Source: REEB95 sp035632055 (lineage in GTDB: Bacteria; Pseudomonadota; Alphaproteobacteria; ATCC43930; CGMCC-115725). From it: DNA of 7,401 nucleotides. Below the pieces are notes generated by a model that saw only the letters and a program-made list of their open reading frames with translations, was not told the DNA's origin and did no database searches. Positions 1 to 7,401 of this stretch are shown piece by piece. Location of the stretch: assembly GCA_035632055.1 (NCBI GenBank), contig DASQHO010000010.1:1-7401 (forward strand), given 5' to 3'. Within the stretch, counting starts at the first letter, position 1, and the number at the start of each line of letters is the position of its first letter. A program made the translations under genes and the position numbers.

Positions 1-4
1 TGCA

Positions 5-32
5 AACCCGCCACGACAACGAGGGGCGGGCC
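5..32 (-). terminator. possible intrinsic terminator downstream of tRNA-Ser
   Basis: Read on the minus strand, CCCGCC (30-25) pairs with GGCGGG (12-7) around a 12-base loop. Two G-T wobble pairs can extend the base of the stem. The 3' arm is followed by TTTGCA, a very short T-run that meets the window edge. It lies about 100 bases after the tRNA-Ser 3' end, a plausible place to end that transcript. The short T-run and large loop make this weak. Confidence 0.3.
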
Positions 33-81
33 ACAGCAGTTCACACCGGTGGATGTCGATCTAGCACATATTCATCGCAAC

Positions 82-99
82 TTTGCACCGCCGTGCAAA
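82..99 (-). other. perfect short inverted repeat (hairpin) 3' of tRNA-Ser
   Basis: TTTGCAC and GTGCAAA form a perfect 7-bp stem around a 4-base loop, about 29 bases past the tRNA 3' end. No T-tract follows on the minus strand, so it is not a standard intrinsic terminator. It could stabilise or mark the 3' trailer of the tRNA precursor. The rest of 1-127 shows no credible coding sequence. Confidence 0.4.
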
Positions 100-127
100 T
101 GGTGGCGAACGCCAGCGGGCGATAGAG

Positions 128-217
128 TGGCGGAGGGAGTGGGATTCGAACCCACGTTACGGTTTCCCGTAAACACGCTTTCCAAGCGTGCGCCTTAAAC
201 CACTCGGCCACCCCTCC
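128..217 (-). tRNA. tRNA-Ser (anticodon GGA)
   Basis: The minus strand folds into a complete class II tRNA. The acceptor stem GGAGGGG pairs with TCCCTCC (one G-T pair), followed by discriminator G and an encoded CCA at 130-128. The anticodon stem CACGC/GCGTG encloses loop TTGGAAA, giving anticodon GGA at 183-181, which reads UCC and UCU serine codons. The long variable arm typical of tRNA-Ser is a 6-bp stem TTACGG/CCGTAA capped by a GAAA tetraloop. The T arm is GTGGG-TTCGAAT-CCCAC. SerRS recognises the variable arm rather than the anticodon (family knowledge). The gene lies 60 bases downstream of the small hypothetical gene and has its own candidate promoter. No intron or disruption is seen. 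Confidence 0.98.
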
Positions 218-230
218 GGAGAGCGCGCGA

Positions 231-259
231 AGCCTAATGAAGCGGGGAAACGGACGCAA
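231..259 (-). promoter_or_regulatory. candidate promoter of tRNA-Ser
   Basis: On the minus strand a -35-like TTGCGT (259-254) is separated by exactly 17 bases from a -10-like TAGGCT (236-231). The expected start falls about 7 bases before the mature tRNA 5' end at 217. The stretch after the -10 is GC-rich, as in stringently controlled stable-RNA promoters. Each hexamer matches consensus at only about half its positions, so the call rests mainly on spacing and location. The alternative is read-through from the upstream gene. Confidence 0.35.
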
Positions 260-277
260 CCGCTCGGCAGGCTGGCG

Positions 278-526
278 TCAGGCGACGCGGCTGCCGGCCT
301 CGGGATCGGCGATCGGCGGATCGAGCGGCAGATCGCTATAGACGCTGCGCAGCTCGGCGCGGATGCGATTGATTTCCGAGATGATGTCGACCCAGATTGC
401 GGCGGCACCGGCATCGCCGCTGTCCATCAGCGAGGCGGCGCGGAACCCGGCCTTGATCGTCGCGCCGGTGCCATGGCGGCGGATCATCAGCAGGGCGGCC
501 TCACGCAATTCCGAATGACGCAGCAT
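278..526 (-). CDS. small conserved-looking hypothetical protein, 82 aa
   Basis: Function not recognised. The protein has an N-terminal helical stretch with MIRRHG (residues about 14-19), then an alternating Ala-rich segment with A..GFRAA, the pair SGDAG, and a conserved-looking IWVDII before an E-R-rich helix and a Pro/Asp-rich tail. The order A-x-x-M-I-x-x-H/Y-G ... GD-x-x-x-A-x-x-W-x-x-I resembles small uncharacterised proteins I recall as common in alphaproteobacteria; this is from memory, not a search. There is no signal peptide, membrane segment or metal-binding motif. The ATG at 526 is the only usable start: the frame upstream has no ATG, GTG or TTG before a stop at 580-578. No good Shine-Dalgarno precedes it, which lowers confidence. 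It sits between lepA and tRNA-Ser in the same direction, probably on its own transcript given the 182-base gap. Confidence 0.65.
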   Translation of the reverse strand: MLRHSELREAALLMIRRHGTGATIKAGFRAASLMDSGDAGAAAIWVDIISEINRIRAELRSVYSDLPLDPPIADPEAGSRVA

Positions 527-708
527 CGCAGCAAGATTCCGGTGAAGGGGGCGGCAGGCGTGAAACCCGTGGCGTTTTTATAACAGTGAGACGTGAATAG
601 GGTATTTACGCGGTAACCTTGCCAAGGTGCGCGCCCTTGCCGCGCACTTCTTGCGTGCCGTTAACTAATCTCAGTTCAGACCATCGCCTGCACGAATGGC
701 GCGTGCCG
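527..708 (-). other. intergenic gap after lepA with a GC-rich hairpin
   Basis: These 182 bases separate lepA from the 82-aa gene and hold no credible gene. A perfect inverted repeat, GTGCGCG and CGCGCAC with a 7-base spacer, lies at 627-647, about 60 bases past the lepA stop. It could be the 3' end structure of the translation operon, but no T-run follows on the minus strand. Next to it is the short palindrome CCTTGCCAAGG (617-627). The AT-richer part at 570-610 could hold a promoter for the 82-aa gene, but no pair of -35 and -10 boxes is convincing. Confidence 0.4.
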
Positions 709-2511
<1,803 letters not shown>

Positions 2512-2515
2512 AGAC

Positions 2516-4909
2516 CTATTTGCGTAACGAACCGCCGGTGGCTTTTTCGACGGCGGCGATGAGCTTGGCCGAGAAACCTTCGATCTCGGCGTCGGTCAGC
2601 GTCGCTTCGGTCGGCTGCAAGGTCACGCTGATCGCCAGGGATTTCTTGCCGTCGGGCAAGCCTTTGCCTTGATAGAGGTCGAACAGCCGAACATCCGAAA
2701 CCAGCTTGCGGTCAACGCCGCGTGCCGCACGCAGCAGCGCTTCCGCCGGCACGGCAGCGTCGACGACGAACGCAAAGTCGCGACTCACGGGCTGATATGG
2801 CGACAACTTGAGCAACGGCCGCGCCGCACCCTTGGTGCGCGGCTCGGGCACCGCGTCGAGAAACACCTCGAAACCGGCAACCGGTCCCTCGACGGCCATC
2901 GACCGCAGCACGCCAGGGTGAATTTCGCCGAACGTCGCCAGCACCTTCGGCCCCTGGCGCAGGGTGCCGGCGCGGCCAGGGTGATACCAAACCGGCGCCG
3001 AGGCTTCGAGCTGCACCGCCTCGGCGGCGACGCCGGCAGCGGCTAGGGCAACGAGCGCGTCGGCTTTGGCATCGAACGCGCTCGCCGTCCGCGGCGATTC
3101 GTTCCATGATTTGCGCCGGACGGCACCGGCACGAATGCCGGTTGCGACCAAATCCTGGCCGTTTTCCGCGTCGTCACGATATTGCGGCCCCAGTTCGAAC
3201 AATGCGACGTCGGCGAGACCGCGATCCGCATTGCGCCGCGCGGCGGCGAGCAGATTGGGCAGGATGGAGGGCCGCATCGCATCGAGATCGGCGCTGATCG
3301 GATTGAGCAGCATCAGGTTCGCCGCACCACCACCGAACAGCGCGGCATCCTTGAGCGCCAAGAAGGAAAAGCTCACGGCTTCGACCAGGCCGTGCGCCGC
3401 CAGCGTGCGCCGGACCATGCCGGCGCGACGTTGCACCGGCGTCAGCGCCGGCGGCGGCACCGCGCCGTCGCGCGGCAGCGACACTGCCGGAATCGCCTCG
3501 TAGCCGTGGATGCGCAGGACTTCTTCGACGAGGCAGGCTTCGCCTTCGATATCGGCGCGCCATGACGGCAGCTCGACGTCGAAATGATCGCCGGTTTCGC
3601 GCACGACACAGCCGAGCGCCTGTAAAATCCTGCGTTGCTCGCTGGCAGCGACTTCAACGCCGCCGAGGCTGCGCACACGATCCGGCCGGAAGCGGATGGT
3701 CCGGCGCCATTGCGGCACCGTGCCGGAGACGCCGACCTCCGAGGCCGTGCCGCCGCACAGTTCGAGAATGAGGCGCGTCGCGATTTCGAGTCCGGGCCCG
3801 ACGAATTCGGGATCGAGCCCGCGCTCGAACCGATAACGCGCATCGCTCTGCACGTTGAGCTTGCGGCCCGTCGCCGCTGTTCGCATCGGATCGAACAACG
3901 CCGCTTCGATGAAGACGCTGGTGGTCGTTTCGGTGCAACCGCTGGCGGCGCCGCCAATGACGCCGCCCAGGCTGAGGACGCCGCTGCCGTCGGCGATCAC
4001 GGTCATGTCCGGCTCGAGCGCATAGGTCTTGCCGTTGAGCGCCGCGAGGCTTTCGCCCGAACGCGCACCACGCACCGCGAGATCGCCGCTAAGCTTGTCG
4101 GCATCGAAGACATGCAGCGGCCGGCCGAGATCGAAGGTCAGTAAATTGGTGATGTCGACCAGCGCCGAGATCGGCCGCAGGCCGATCGAGCTCAACCGCT
4201 CCTGCAGCGAAGCCGGGCTCGGCCCGTTCTTGAGGCCGCGCACGACGCGGCCGAGAAACAGCGGACAGGCCTTATCGTCCGGCCCCGCGAGATGAACGGC
4301 AATCGGGCACGGAAACGTCCCGGAAACCGGCGCGGCATCGAGTGGCGCGAGCTTGCCCATGCCAGCCGCCGCCAAGTCGCGCGCCAAGCCGCGCACGCTC
4401 AAGCAATCGGCGCGATTGGGCGTGACCTTCACGTCGAGCACCGGGTCGTCGAGACCCGCTGCCTTGACGAAACTTTCGCCCGGACGCGCGCCTTCGGGCA
4501 GCTCGATGATGCCGGTGTGGTCGTCGGACAGCATGAGTTCATAGCCCGAGCACAGCATGCCGTTCGACATGACGCCGCGAATCTTGCTCGCCTTGAGCGC
4601 TTGGCCGGAACGCGGAATCACCGCGCCCGTCGGCGCGAACACGCCGAGCATGCCAGCGCGCGCATTGGGCGCACCGCACACCACCTCGACCTTGGCGTGA
4701 CCGGTATCAACCAGGCAGAGCTTCAGCTTGTCCGCATCGGGATGCGGCTTCGCCTCCAAAACGCGCGCGACGACGAACGGCGCCAGCGGCTTGCTGCGAT
4801 CGACGACGCTTTCGACTTCGAGGCCGAGCATCACCAGCTTGCCGACGATCGCGTCGAGCGCGGCACTGGTTTCGAGATGCGCTTTCAGCCACGCGAGCGT
4901 CGTCTTCAT
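2516..4909 (-). CDS. pheT: phenylalanyl-tRNA synthetase beta subunit
   Basis: Beta subunit of the cytoplasmic (alpha-beta)2 PheRS, which charges tRNA-Phe; this subunit carries the editing site that hydrolyses mischarged Tyr-tRNA-Phe (family knowledge). At 797 aa it has the usual length and all domains: EMAP/Arc1p-like tRNA-binding fold at about 40-155 (AKPHPDADKLKLC at 53-65), B3/B4 editing domain at about 215-385 (GRPLHVFDADKL at 262-273, RYRFERGLDPE at 358-368), B5 at about 400-475 (ending VEEVLRIHGYE), a catalytic-like core (NPISADLDAMRPSILPNLL at 536-554) and a C-terminal FDX-ACB anticodon-binding domain from about 705 (SPYQPVSRDFAF). The ATG at 4909 overlaps the pheS stop as ATGA, and a GGAGG Shine-Dalgarno lies 9 bases upstream inside pheS, a standard coupled start giving equal subunit amounts. 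No truncation or frameshift is seen. Confidence 0.99.
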   Translation of the reverse strand: MKTTLAWLKAHLETSAALDAIVGKLVMLGLEVESVVDRSKPLAPFVVARVLEAKPHPDADKLKLCLVDTGHAKVEVVCGAPNARAGMLGVFAPTGAVIPRSGQALKASKIRGVMSNGMLCSGYELMLSDDHTGIIELPEGARPGESFVKAAGLDDPVLDVKVTPNRADCLSVRGLARDLAAAGMGKLAPLDAAPVSGTFPCPIAVHLAGPDDKACPLFLGRVVRGLKNGPSPASLQERLSSIGLRPISALVDITNLLTFDLGRPLHVFDADKLSGDLAVRGARSGESLAALNGKTYALEPDMTVIADGSGVLSLGGVIGGAASGCTETTTSVFIEAALFDPMRTAATGRKLNVQSDARYRFERGLDPEFVGPGLEIATRLILELCGGTASEVGVSGTVPQWRRTIRFRPDRVRSLGGVEVAASEQRRILQALGCVVRETGDHFDVELPSWRADIEGEACLVEEVLRIHGYEAIPAVSLPRDGAVPPPALTPVQRRAGMVRRTLAAHGLVEAVSFSFLALKDAALFGGGAANLMLLNPISADLDAMRPSILPNLLAAARRNADRGLADVALFELGPQYRDDAENGQDLVATGIRAGAVRRKSWNESPRTASAFDAKADALVALAAAGVAAEAVQLEASAPVWYHPGRAGTLRQGPKVLATFGEIHPGVLRSMAVEGPVAGFEVFLDAVPEPRTKGAARPLLKLSPYQPVSRDFAFVVDAAVPAEALLRAARGVDRKLVSDVRLFDLYQGKGLPDGKKSLAISVTLQPTEATLTDAEIEGFSAKLIAAVEKATGGSLRK

Positions 4910-5985
4910 CGCGCCAGGCCTCCGGCGAGCGTCGGCACATCAAAGGGCACGAAGCCATAGTGCCGAAGCCAGCGCAGATCGCTGTCGTAGAACGTGCGCA
5001 GATCGGGGATGCCGTATTTCAGCATCGCGATGCGCTCGATCCCCATGCCGAAGGCGAAGCCTTGGTACTCGTTGGGATCGATGTTGCAGTTGCGTAGCAC
5101 CTTGGGATGGACCATGCCGCAACCCAAGATTTCGAGCCAATCTGCGCCGGTGCCGATCTTGAGGCCGCCGCCTTCGCGCGAGCAGCCGATGTCGACTTCG
5201 GCCGAAGGTTCGGTGAACGGGAAATAGCTCGGCCGGAAGCGCACCGGCAGGTCGGCCATGCCGAAATAGGCGCGGCAGAAATCGATCAGGCACCCCTTGA
5301 GATGACCCATGTGGGTCGCACGGTCGATGATCAGGCCTTCGACCTGATGGAACATCGGCGAATGCGTCGCGTCGTGATCCGAGCGGAACGTGCGGCCAGG
5401 CACGATGATGCGGATCGGCGGCTTCTGCTTCAACATGGTGCGGATTTGCACCGGTGATGTATGGGTGCGCAGGACCTTGCGGCTGCCGTCCGCGGCGGCT
5501 GCGGCCAGATAGAACGTGTCTTGCTCCTGCCGCGCCGGATGTTCAGGCGGAATGTTGAGCGCAGTGAAATTGTGGAAGTCGTCCTCGATGTGCGGTCCCT
5601 CGGCGACGACGAAACCCATGGCGCCGAAGATCGCGACGATCTCGTCGGTCGTCTGGCTCACCGGATGGATGCGGCCGGCGGGCATTGACTCGACCGGCAA
5701 CGTGACGTCGACGCGTTCCTGCGCCAGCCGCGCGTTGAGCGCTGCGTCGTTCAGGCGTGCATGCGCTTCGGCGAGCGCCGCCTCGATCTCCTCCTTGAGC
5801 TGGTTGAGCGCCGCGCCGCGCGCCTTGCGCGCATCGGGCGCAATCGTGCCGAGCTCTTTCAACAGGCCTGTGAGCCGGCCCTTGCGGCCGAGCGCGCCGA
5901 CGCGGACCTGCTCCAGCCCCTCAAGGCTGGTTGCGCCTTTCACCAGGCGCAAAAGCTCGTCGCGGATGTGGTCGAGGCTTTCCAT
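4906..5985 (-). CDS. pheS: phenylalanyl-tRNA synthetase alpha subunit
   Basis: Catalytic subunit of PheRS: activates Phe with ATP and transfers it to tRNA-Phe. From the ATG at 5985 it is 359 aa. An N-terminal helical coiled-coil region (about 1-90, including VRVGALGRKGRLTGLLKELG) contacts tRNA. The class II core follows: motif 1 region MGFVVAEGPHIEDDFHNF (123-140), motif 2 GRTFRSDHDATHSPMFHQ (197-214), the Phe-pocket segment FRPSYFPFTEPS (250-261) and motif 3 GFAFGMGIERIAMLKYG (309-325). An in-frame GTG at 5997 would add four residues (fMYAA). The GAGGAG ribosome binding site lies only 1 base before that GTG and 13 bases before the ATG. I chose the ATG because family N-termini align with MESLDHIRDELL and a 1-base spacing is too short. 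The stop overlaps the pheT start. Confidence 0.98.
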   Translation of the reverse strand: MESLDHIRDELLRLVKGATSLEGLEQVRVGALGRKGRLTGLLKELGTIAPDARKARGAALNQLKEEIEAALAEAHARLNDAALNARLAQERVDVTLPVESMPAGRIHPVSQTTDEIVAIFGAMGFVVAEGPHIEDDFHNFTALNIPPEHPARQEQDTFYLAAAAADGSRKVLRTHTSPVQIRTMLKQKPPIRIIVPGRTFRSDHDATHSPMFHQVEGLIIDRATHMGHLKGCLIDFCRAYFGMADLPVRFRPSYFPFTEPSAEVDIGCSREGGGLKIGTGADWLEILGCGMVHPKVLRNCNIDPNEYQGFAFGMGIERIAMLKYGIPDLRTFYDSDLRWLRHYGFVPFDVPTLAGGLAR

Positions 5986-6002
5986 CGCCGCGTACACGCT
6001 CC

Positions 6003-6059
6003 TCAGGCAGAAGATATCGGCCGGCCCGCGCGCGCTGTCGGGACGATCCAGTCCGGCAT
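6003..6059 (-). CDS. possible 18-codon upstream open frame in the pheS leader
   Basis: In the 99-base gap between rplT and pheS, an ATG at 6059 opens an 18-residue frame (MPDWIVPTARAGRPISSA). Its TGA (6005-6003) overlaps the pheS Shine-Dalgarno, as TGAGGAG. Enterobacterial pheST has a Phe-rich leader peptide for attenuation; this frame has no Phe codon, so it cannot work that way. No Shine-Dalgarno precedes its ATG, and the same frame is open back into rplT, so it may be chance. If translated, ribosomes ending at the TGA would sit on the pheS start. Confidence 0.2.
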   Translation of the reverse strand: MPDWIVPTARAGRPISSA

Positions 6060-6084
6060 ATTACGCAGAGCCCGGCGTGGCAGC

Positions 6085-6447
6085 CTAGGCTTTGGGCAGG
6101 GCGTCGCGCGCCTGAGCAACGATGGCCTTGAACGCAGCCGGCTCGCGCATGGCGATGTCGGCCAGCATCTTGCGGTCGAGGGTGACACCGGCGAGCCGCA
6201 AGCCGTTCATGAACTGCGAATAGGTCAGGCCTTCCTCGCGCGCGCCGGCGTTGATGCGCTGGATCCACAGGGCGCGGAAGTTGCGCTTTTTCGCCCGGCG
6301 ATCGCGGTAGGCATAGCGCAGGCCCTTCTCGACCTTCTCGATCGCGATGCGGAACGACGATTTGGCGCGGCCGCGATAGCCCTTGGCGAGGCCGAGCACT
6401 TTCTTGTGGCGCGCGCGTCCGGTGACGCCGCGTTTGACGTGTGCCAT
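6085..6447 (-). CDS. rplT: 50S ribosomal protein L20
   Basis: L20 binds 23S rRNA early in 50S assembly, and in several bacteria represses its own operon by binding the mRNA leader (family knowledge). The 120-aa product has the typical length and a highly basic N-terminal tail, MAHVKRGVTGRARHKK, then AKGYRGRAKSSF and the hallmark YAYRDRRAKKRNFRALWIQRIN (45-66), with TYSQFMNGL and LDRKMLADIA in the globular C-terminal domain. The ATG at 6447 has an excellent Shine-Dalgarno, TAGGAG, 6 bases upstream; its TAG is the stop codon of rpmI. Only 9 bases separate the genes, so translation is coupled and L35 and L20 are made together. The 99-base gap to pheS shows no terminator. Confidence 0.99.
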   Translation of the reverse strand: MAHVKRGVTGRARHKKVLGLAKGYRGRAKSSFRIAIEKVEKGLRYAYRDRRAKKRNFRALWIQRINAGAREEGLTYSQFMNGLRLAGVTLDRKMLADIAMREPAAFKAIVAQARDALPKA

Positions 6448-6456
6448 GGCGCGCTC

Positions 6457-6660
6457 CTAGCCCCTCATATAAGGCATGTAGGTCATCACCAGCTTGGCGT
6501 CGCCCGGCTGGAGCGTGATCGTGCCCTTGGCGTTACGCTTGCCGCGCTTCGACTTGTTGATGAGGAGGTGGCGCTTGTGCGCGTTGGCCGCCTTGATCTT
6601 GCCCGAGGCGGTGCGGCCGAAGCGCTTTTTCGCCCCGGATTTGGTCTTGAGCTTGGGCAT
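6457..6660 (-). CDS. rpmI: 50S ribosomal protein L35
   Basis: Small basic protein of the large ribosomal subunit. The 67-aa product shows the full L35 pattern: MPKLKTKSGAKKRF at the N-terminus, the basic middle with HKRHLLINKSKRGKRN, and the C-terminal end with a TYMPYMRG tail in place of the usual LPY. The ATG at 6660 has an AAAGG ribosome binding site 7 bases upstream and an AT-rich stretch just before that. A strong candidate promoter lies about 95 bases upstream, so rpmI heads a transcript that probably runs through rplT, pheS, pheT and lepA, as well as receiving read-through from infC. In E. coli translation of this gene is controlled by L20; no leader pseudoknot can be confirmed by eye here. 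Confidence 0.99.
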   Translation of the reverse strand: MPKLKTKSGAKKRFGRTASGKIKAANAHKRHLLINKSKRGKRNAKGTITLQPGDAKLVMTYMPYMRG

Positions 6661-6731
6661 TTCGGTGCCTTTCTCGAAATTGGGTTCGTTTTGCGGATTT
6701 TAATATTTGGCCGCCAAGGCATGCCCGTACG

Positions 6732-6753
6732 CCCGGCCGCCGGTTGGGCCGGG
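6732..6753 (-). other. perfect hairpin overlapping the rpmI transcription start
   Basis: On the minus strand CCCGGCC (6753-6747) pairs perfectly with GGCCGGG (6738-6732) around an 8-base loop. The 5' arm begins directly after the -10 box, so the predicted start of the rpmI transcript falls at the end of this arm. RNA started there would lack most of the 5' arm, while read-through RNA from infC would carry the whole hairpin. No T-run follows. Confidence 0.5.
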
Positions 6754-6782
6754 GTTATACAGACCGAGGGCTGGAATGGCAA
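6754..6782 (-). promoter_or_regulatory. strong sigma-70-type promoter for rpmI-rplT-pheST-lepA
   Basis: On the minus strand TTGCCA (6782-6777) and TATAAC (6759-6754) each match the housekeeping consensus at five of six positions and are separated by exactly 17 bases. The predicted start near 6747 gives an rpmI leader of roughly 85-90 bases. Such a match in GC-rich DNA, inside a non-coding gap ahead of a ribosomal protein gene, is unlikely to be chance. It would separate expression of L35/L20 and downstream genes from that of infC. Confidence 0.75.
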
Positions 6783-6786
6783 GCGG

Positions 6787-6822
6787 CCGGGACGCGGCGC
6801 GCGGACAAGCCCGGCGCCCCGG
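6787..6822 (-). terminator. GC-rich hairpin just after infC, possible partial terminator
   Basis: About 8 bases past the infC stop, an outer CCGG/CCGG and an inner GGCGC/GCGCC pairing can form an imperfect GC-rich hairpin ending 4 bases before the -35 box of the rpmI promoter. It has a bulge of about five bases and no T-run, so it is at best a pause or RNA-end structure. GC-rich sequence forms such pairings easily by chance. Confidence 0.25.
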
Positions 6823-6830
6823 TCTGCGCC

Positions 6831-7379
6831 CTATTTGGGCGACATCACCATCGTCATCTGCCGGCCTTCGGTGCGCGGCGACTGCTCGATCTTGGCGACC
6901 TTGTCGAGCCCGTCCTTGACCCGCATCAGCACGTTCATGCCGATCTCCTGGTGCGCCATTTCACGGCCGCGGAAGCGCATGACGACTTTTACCTTGTCGC
7001 CTTCCTCGATGAATTTGAGCATCTGGCGCATCTTGACGTCGTAATCGTGGTCGTCGATGCCCGGCCGGAGCTTGATCTCCTTGACGTCGATGACCTTCTG
7101 CTTCTTGCGCGCCTCGCTCTTGCGCTTCTGCTCCTCGTACTTGAACTTGCCGAAGTCGAGGATCTTGCACACCGGCGGATTGGCTTGCGGTGCGACCTCG
7201 ACAAGATCGAGGCCGGCTTCCTGTGCGCGGGTAAGGGCTTCGTGTCGGGTGACGACGCCAACCATGTTGCCACGTTCGTCGACGAGACGCAGACGCGCCG
7301 CGGCGATCTCGTCGTTGACGCGAGGACCATCATGCGTGGTCCCTCGATGCGCAACGGCGGGGGGTAGTCTAGGCGGTAT
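6831..7379 (-). CDS. infC: translation initiation factor IF-3, apparent AUA start
   Basis: IF-3 binds the 30S subunit, prevents 50S joining and checks start codon and initiator tRNA. From the proposed AUA at 7379 it is 182 aa, the normal length. The N-domain begins DGPRVNDEI (about 18-26). The family signature KILDFGKFKYEEQK (72-85) leads into the lysine-rich linker, and the C-domain carries KVVMRFRGREMAHQEIGM and ends GRQMTMVMSPK. The first in-frame ATG (7265) would give 144 aa and remove the first half of the conserved N-domain. Between it and the window edge no in-frame ATG, GTG or TTG exists. The AUA is preceded at 6 bases by GGAGG, part of a 7-base anti-16S match. Other codons could still be the start, AUC at 7307 for example, but they lack this site. 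Non-AUG infC starts are known, such as AUU in E. coli, and allow IF-3 autoregulation. Confidence 0.93.
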   Translation of the reverse strand: MPPRLPPAVAHRGTTHDGPRVNDEIAAARLRLVDERGNMVGVVTRHEALTRAQEAGLDLVEVAPQANPPVCKILDFGKFKYEEQKRKSEARKKQKVIDVKEIKLRPGIDDHDYDVKMRQMLKFIEEGDKVKVVMRFRGREMAHQEIGMNVLMRVKDGLDKVAKIEQSPRTEGRQMTMVMSPK

Positions 7380-7383
7380 GAAA

Positions 7384-7390
7384 CACCTCC
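7384..7390 (-). promoter_or_regulatory. strong Shine-Dalgarno that sets the infC start
   Basis: On the minus strand GGAGGTG is fully complementary to the 16S rRNA 3' tail. It ends 4 bases before the AUA at 7379 (6 bases counted from GGAGG), ideal spacing, and is the best ribosome binding site in the window. No standard start codon in the infC frame lies within reach, which is the main argument for AUA initiation. Confidence 0.8.
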
Positions 7391-7401
7391 AACACGCTCC
7401 T

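Noticed and set aside
41..414. Short frames across the tRNA-Ser gene
   Set aside because: They read through the tRNA itself and its flanks, so they are not credible coding sequences.
588..625. Possible promoter TTGGCA ... CCTATT for the 82-aa gene (minus strand)
   Set aside because: The -35 is reasonable, but no -10 hexamer at 16-18 bases matches well, so I do not list it as a promoter.
2669..4960. Several plus-strand frames opposite pheT
   Set aside because: They are complementary shadows of pheT with very high Arg/Ala content, no motifs and no plausible ribosome binding sites.
5986..6084. Phe-dependent attenuator or T-box ahead of pheS
   Set aside because: No run of Phe codons, no terminator with a T-run, and no T-box sequence is visible. 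Only the Phe-free short frame is present.
5761..7044. A 427-codon open frame on the plus strand, opposite pheS, rplT, rpmI and infC
   Set aside because: It runs antisense across four well-conserved genes and two non-coding gaps, has no domain I recognise, and is rich in Arg, Ala and Leu as expected from GC-rich complement. Long antisense frames are common in such DNA.

Overview
This is a GC-rich bacterial chromosomal segment, almost certainly from an alphaproteobacterium. The protein sequences (IF-3, L35, L20, PheS, PheT, LepA) look alphaproteobacterial, and codon use is uniformly GC-rich. I cannot assign an order or genus from the sequence alone. Every supported gene is on the minus strand, so transcription runs from the right end of the window to the left.

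In transcription order: infC (translation initiation factor IF-3, starting at the far right), a 170-base gap holding a strong sigma-70-type promoter, rpmI (ribosomal protein L35), rplT (L20), a 99-base gap, pheS and pheT (the two subunits of phenylalanyl-tRNA synthetase, overlapping by 4 bases), and lepA (EF-4), which starts 4 bases after the pheT stop. A 182-base gap follows, then a small hypothetical gene (82 aa) and a tRNA-Ser(GGA) gene with an encoded CCA end. The last 127 bases at the left edge hold only hairpins and possibly a terminator.

The layout is the classic infC-rpmI-rplT-pheS-pheT translation cluster, extended here by lepA. All six genes act in translation: IF-3 at initiation, L35 and L20 in 50S assembly, PheRS in charging tRNA-Phe, and LepA as a ribosome-associated GTPase. 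Tight spacing, stop codons overlapping ribosome binding sites, and an ATGA overlap indicate translational coupling within rpmI-rplT and pheS-pheT-lepA.

I see no CRISPR array, insertion sequence, defence system, prophage or other accessory system, and nothing I would call a new biological system. The points most worth a second look are regulatory. infC appears to start at an AUA codon behind a near-perfect Shine-Dalgarno sequence. A near-consensus promoter lies between infC and rpmI, overlapped by a hairpin. A short open frame ends in the pheS ribosome binding site. lepA is attached directly to pheT.
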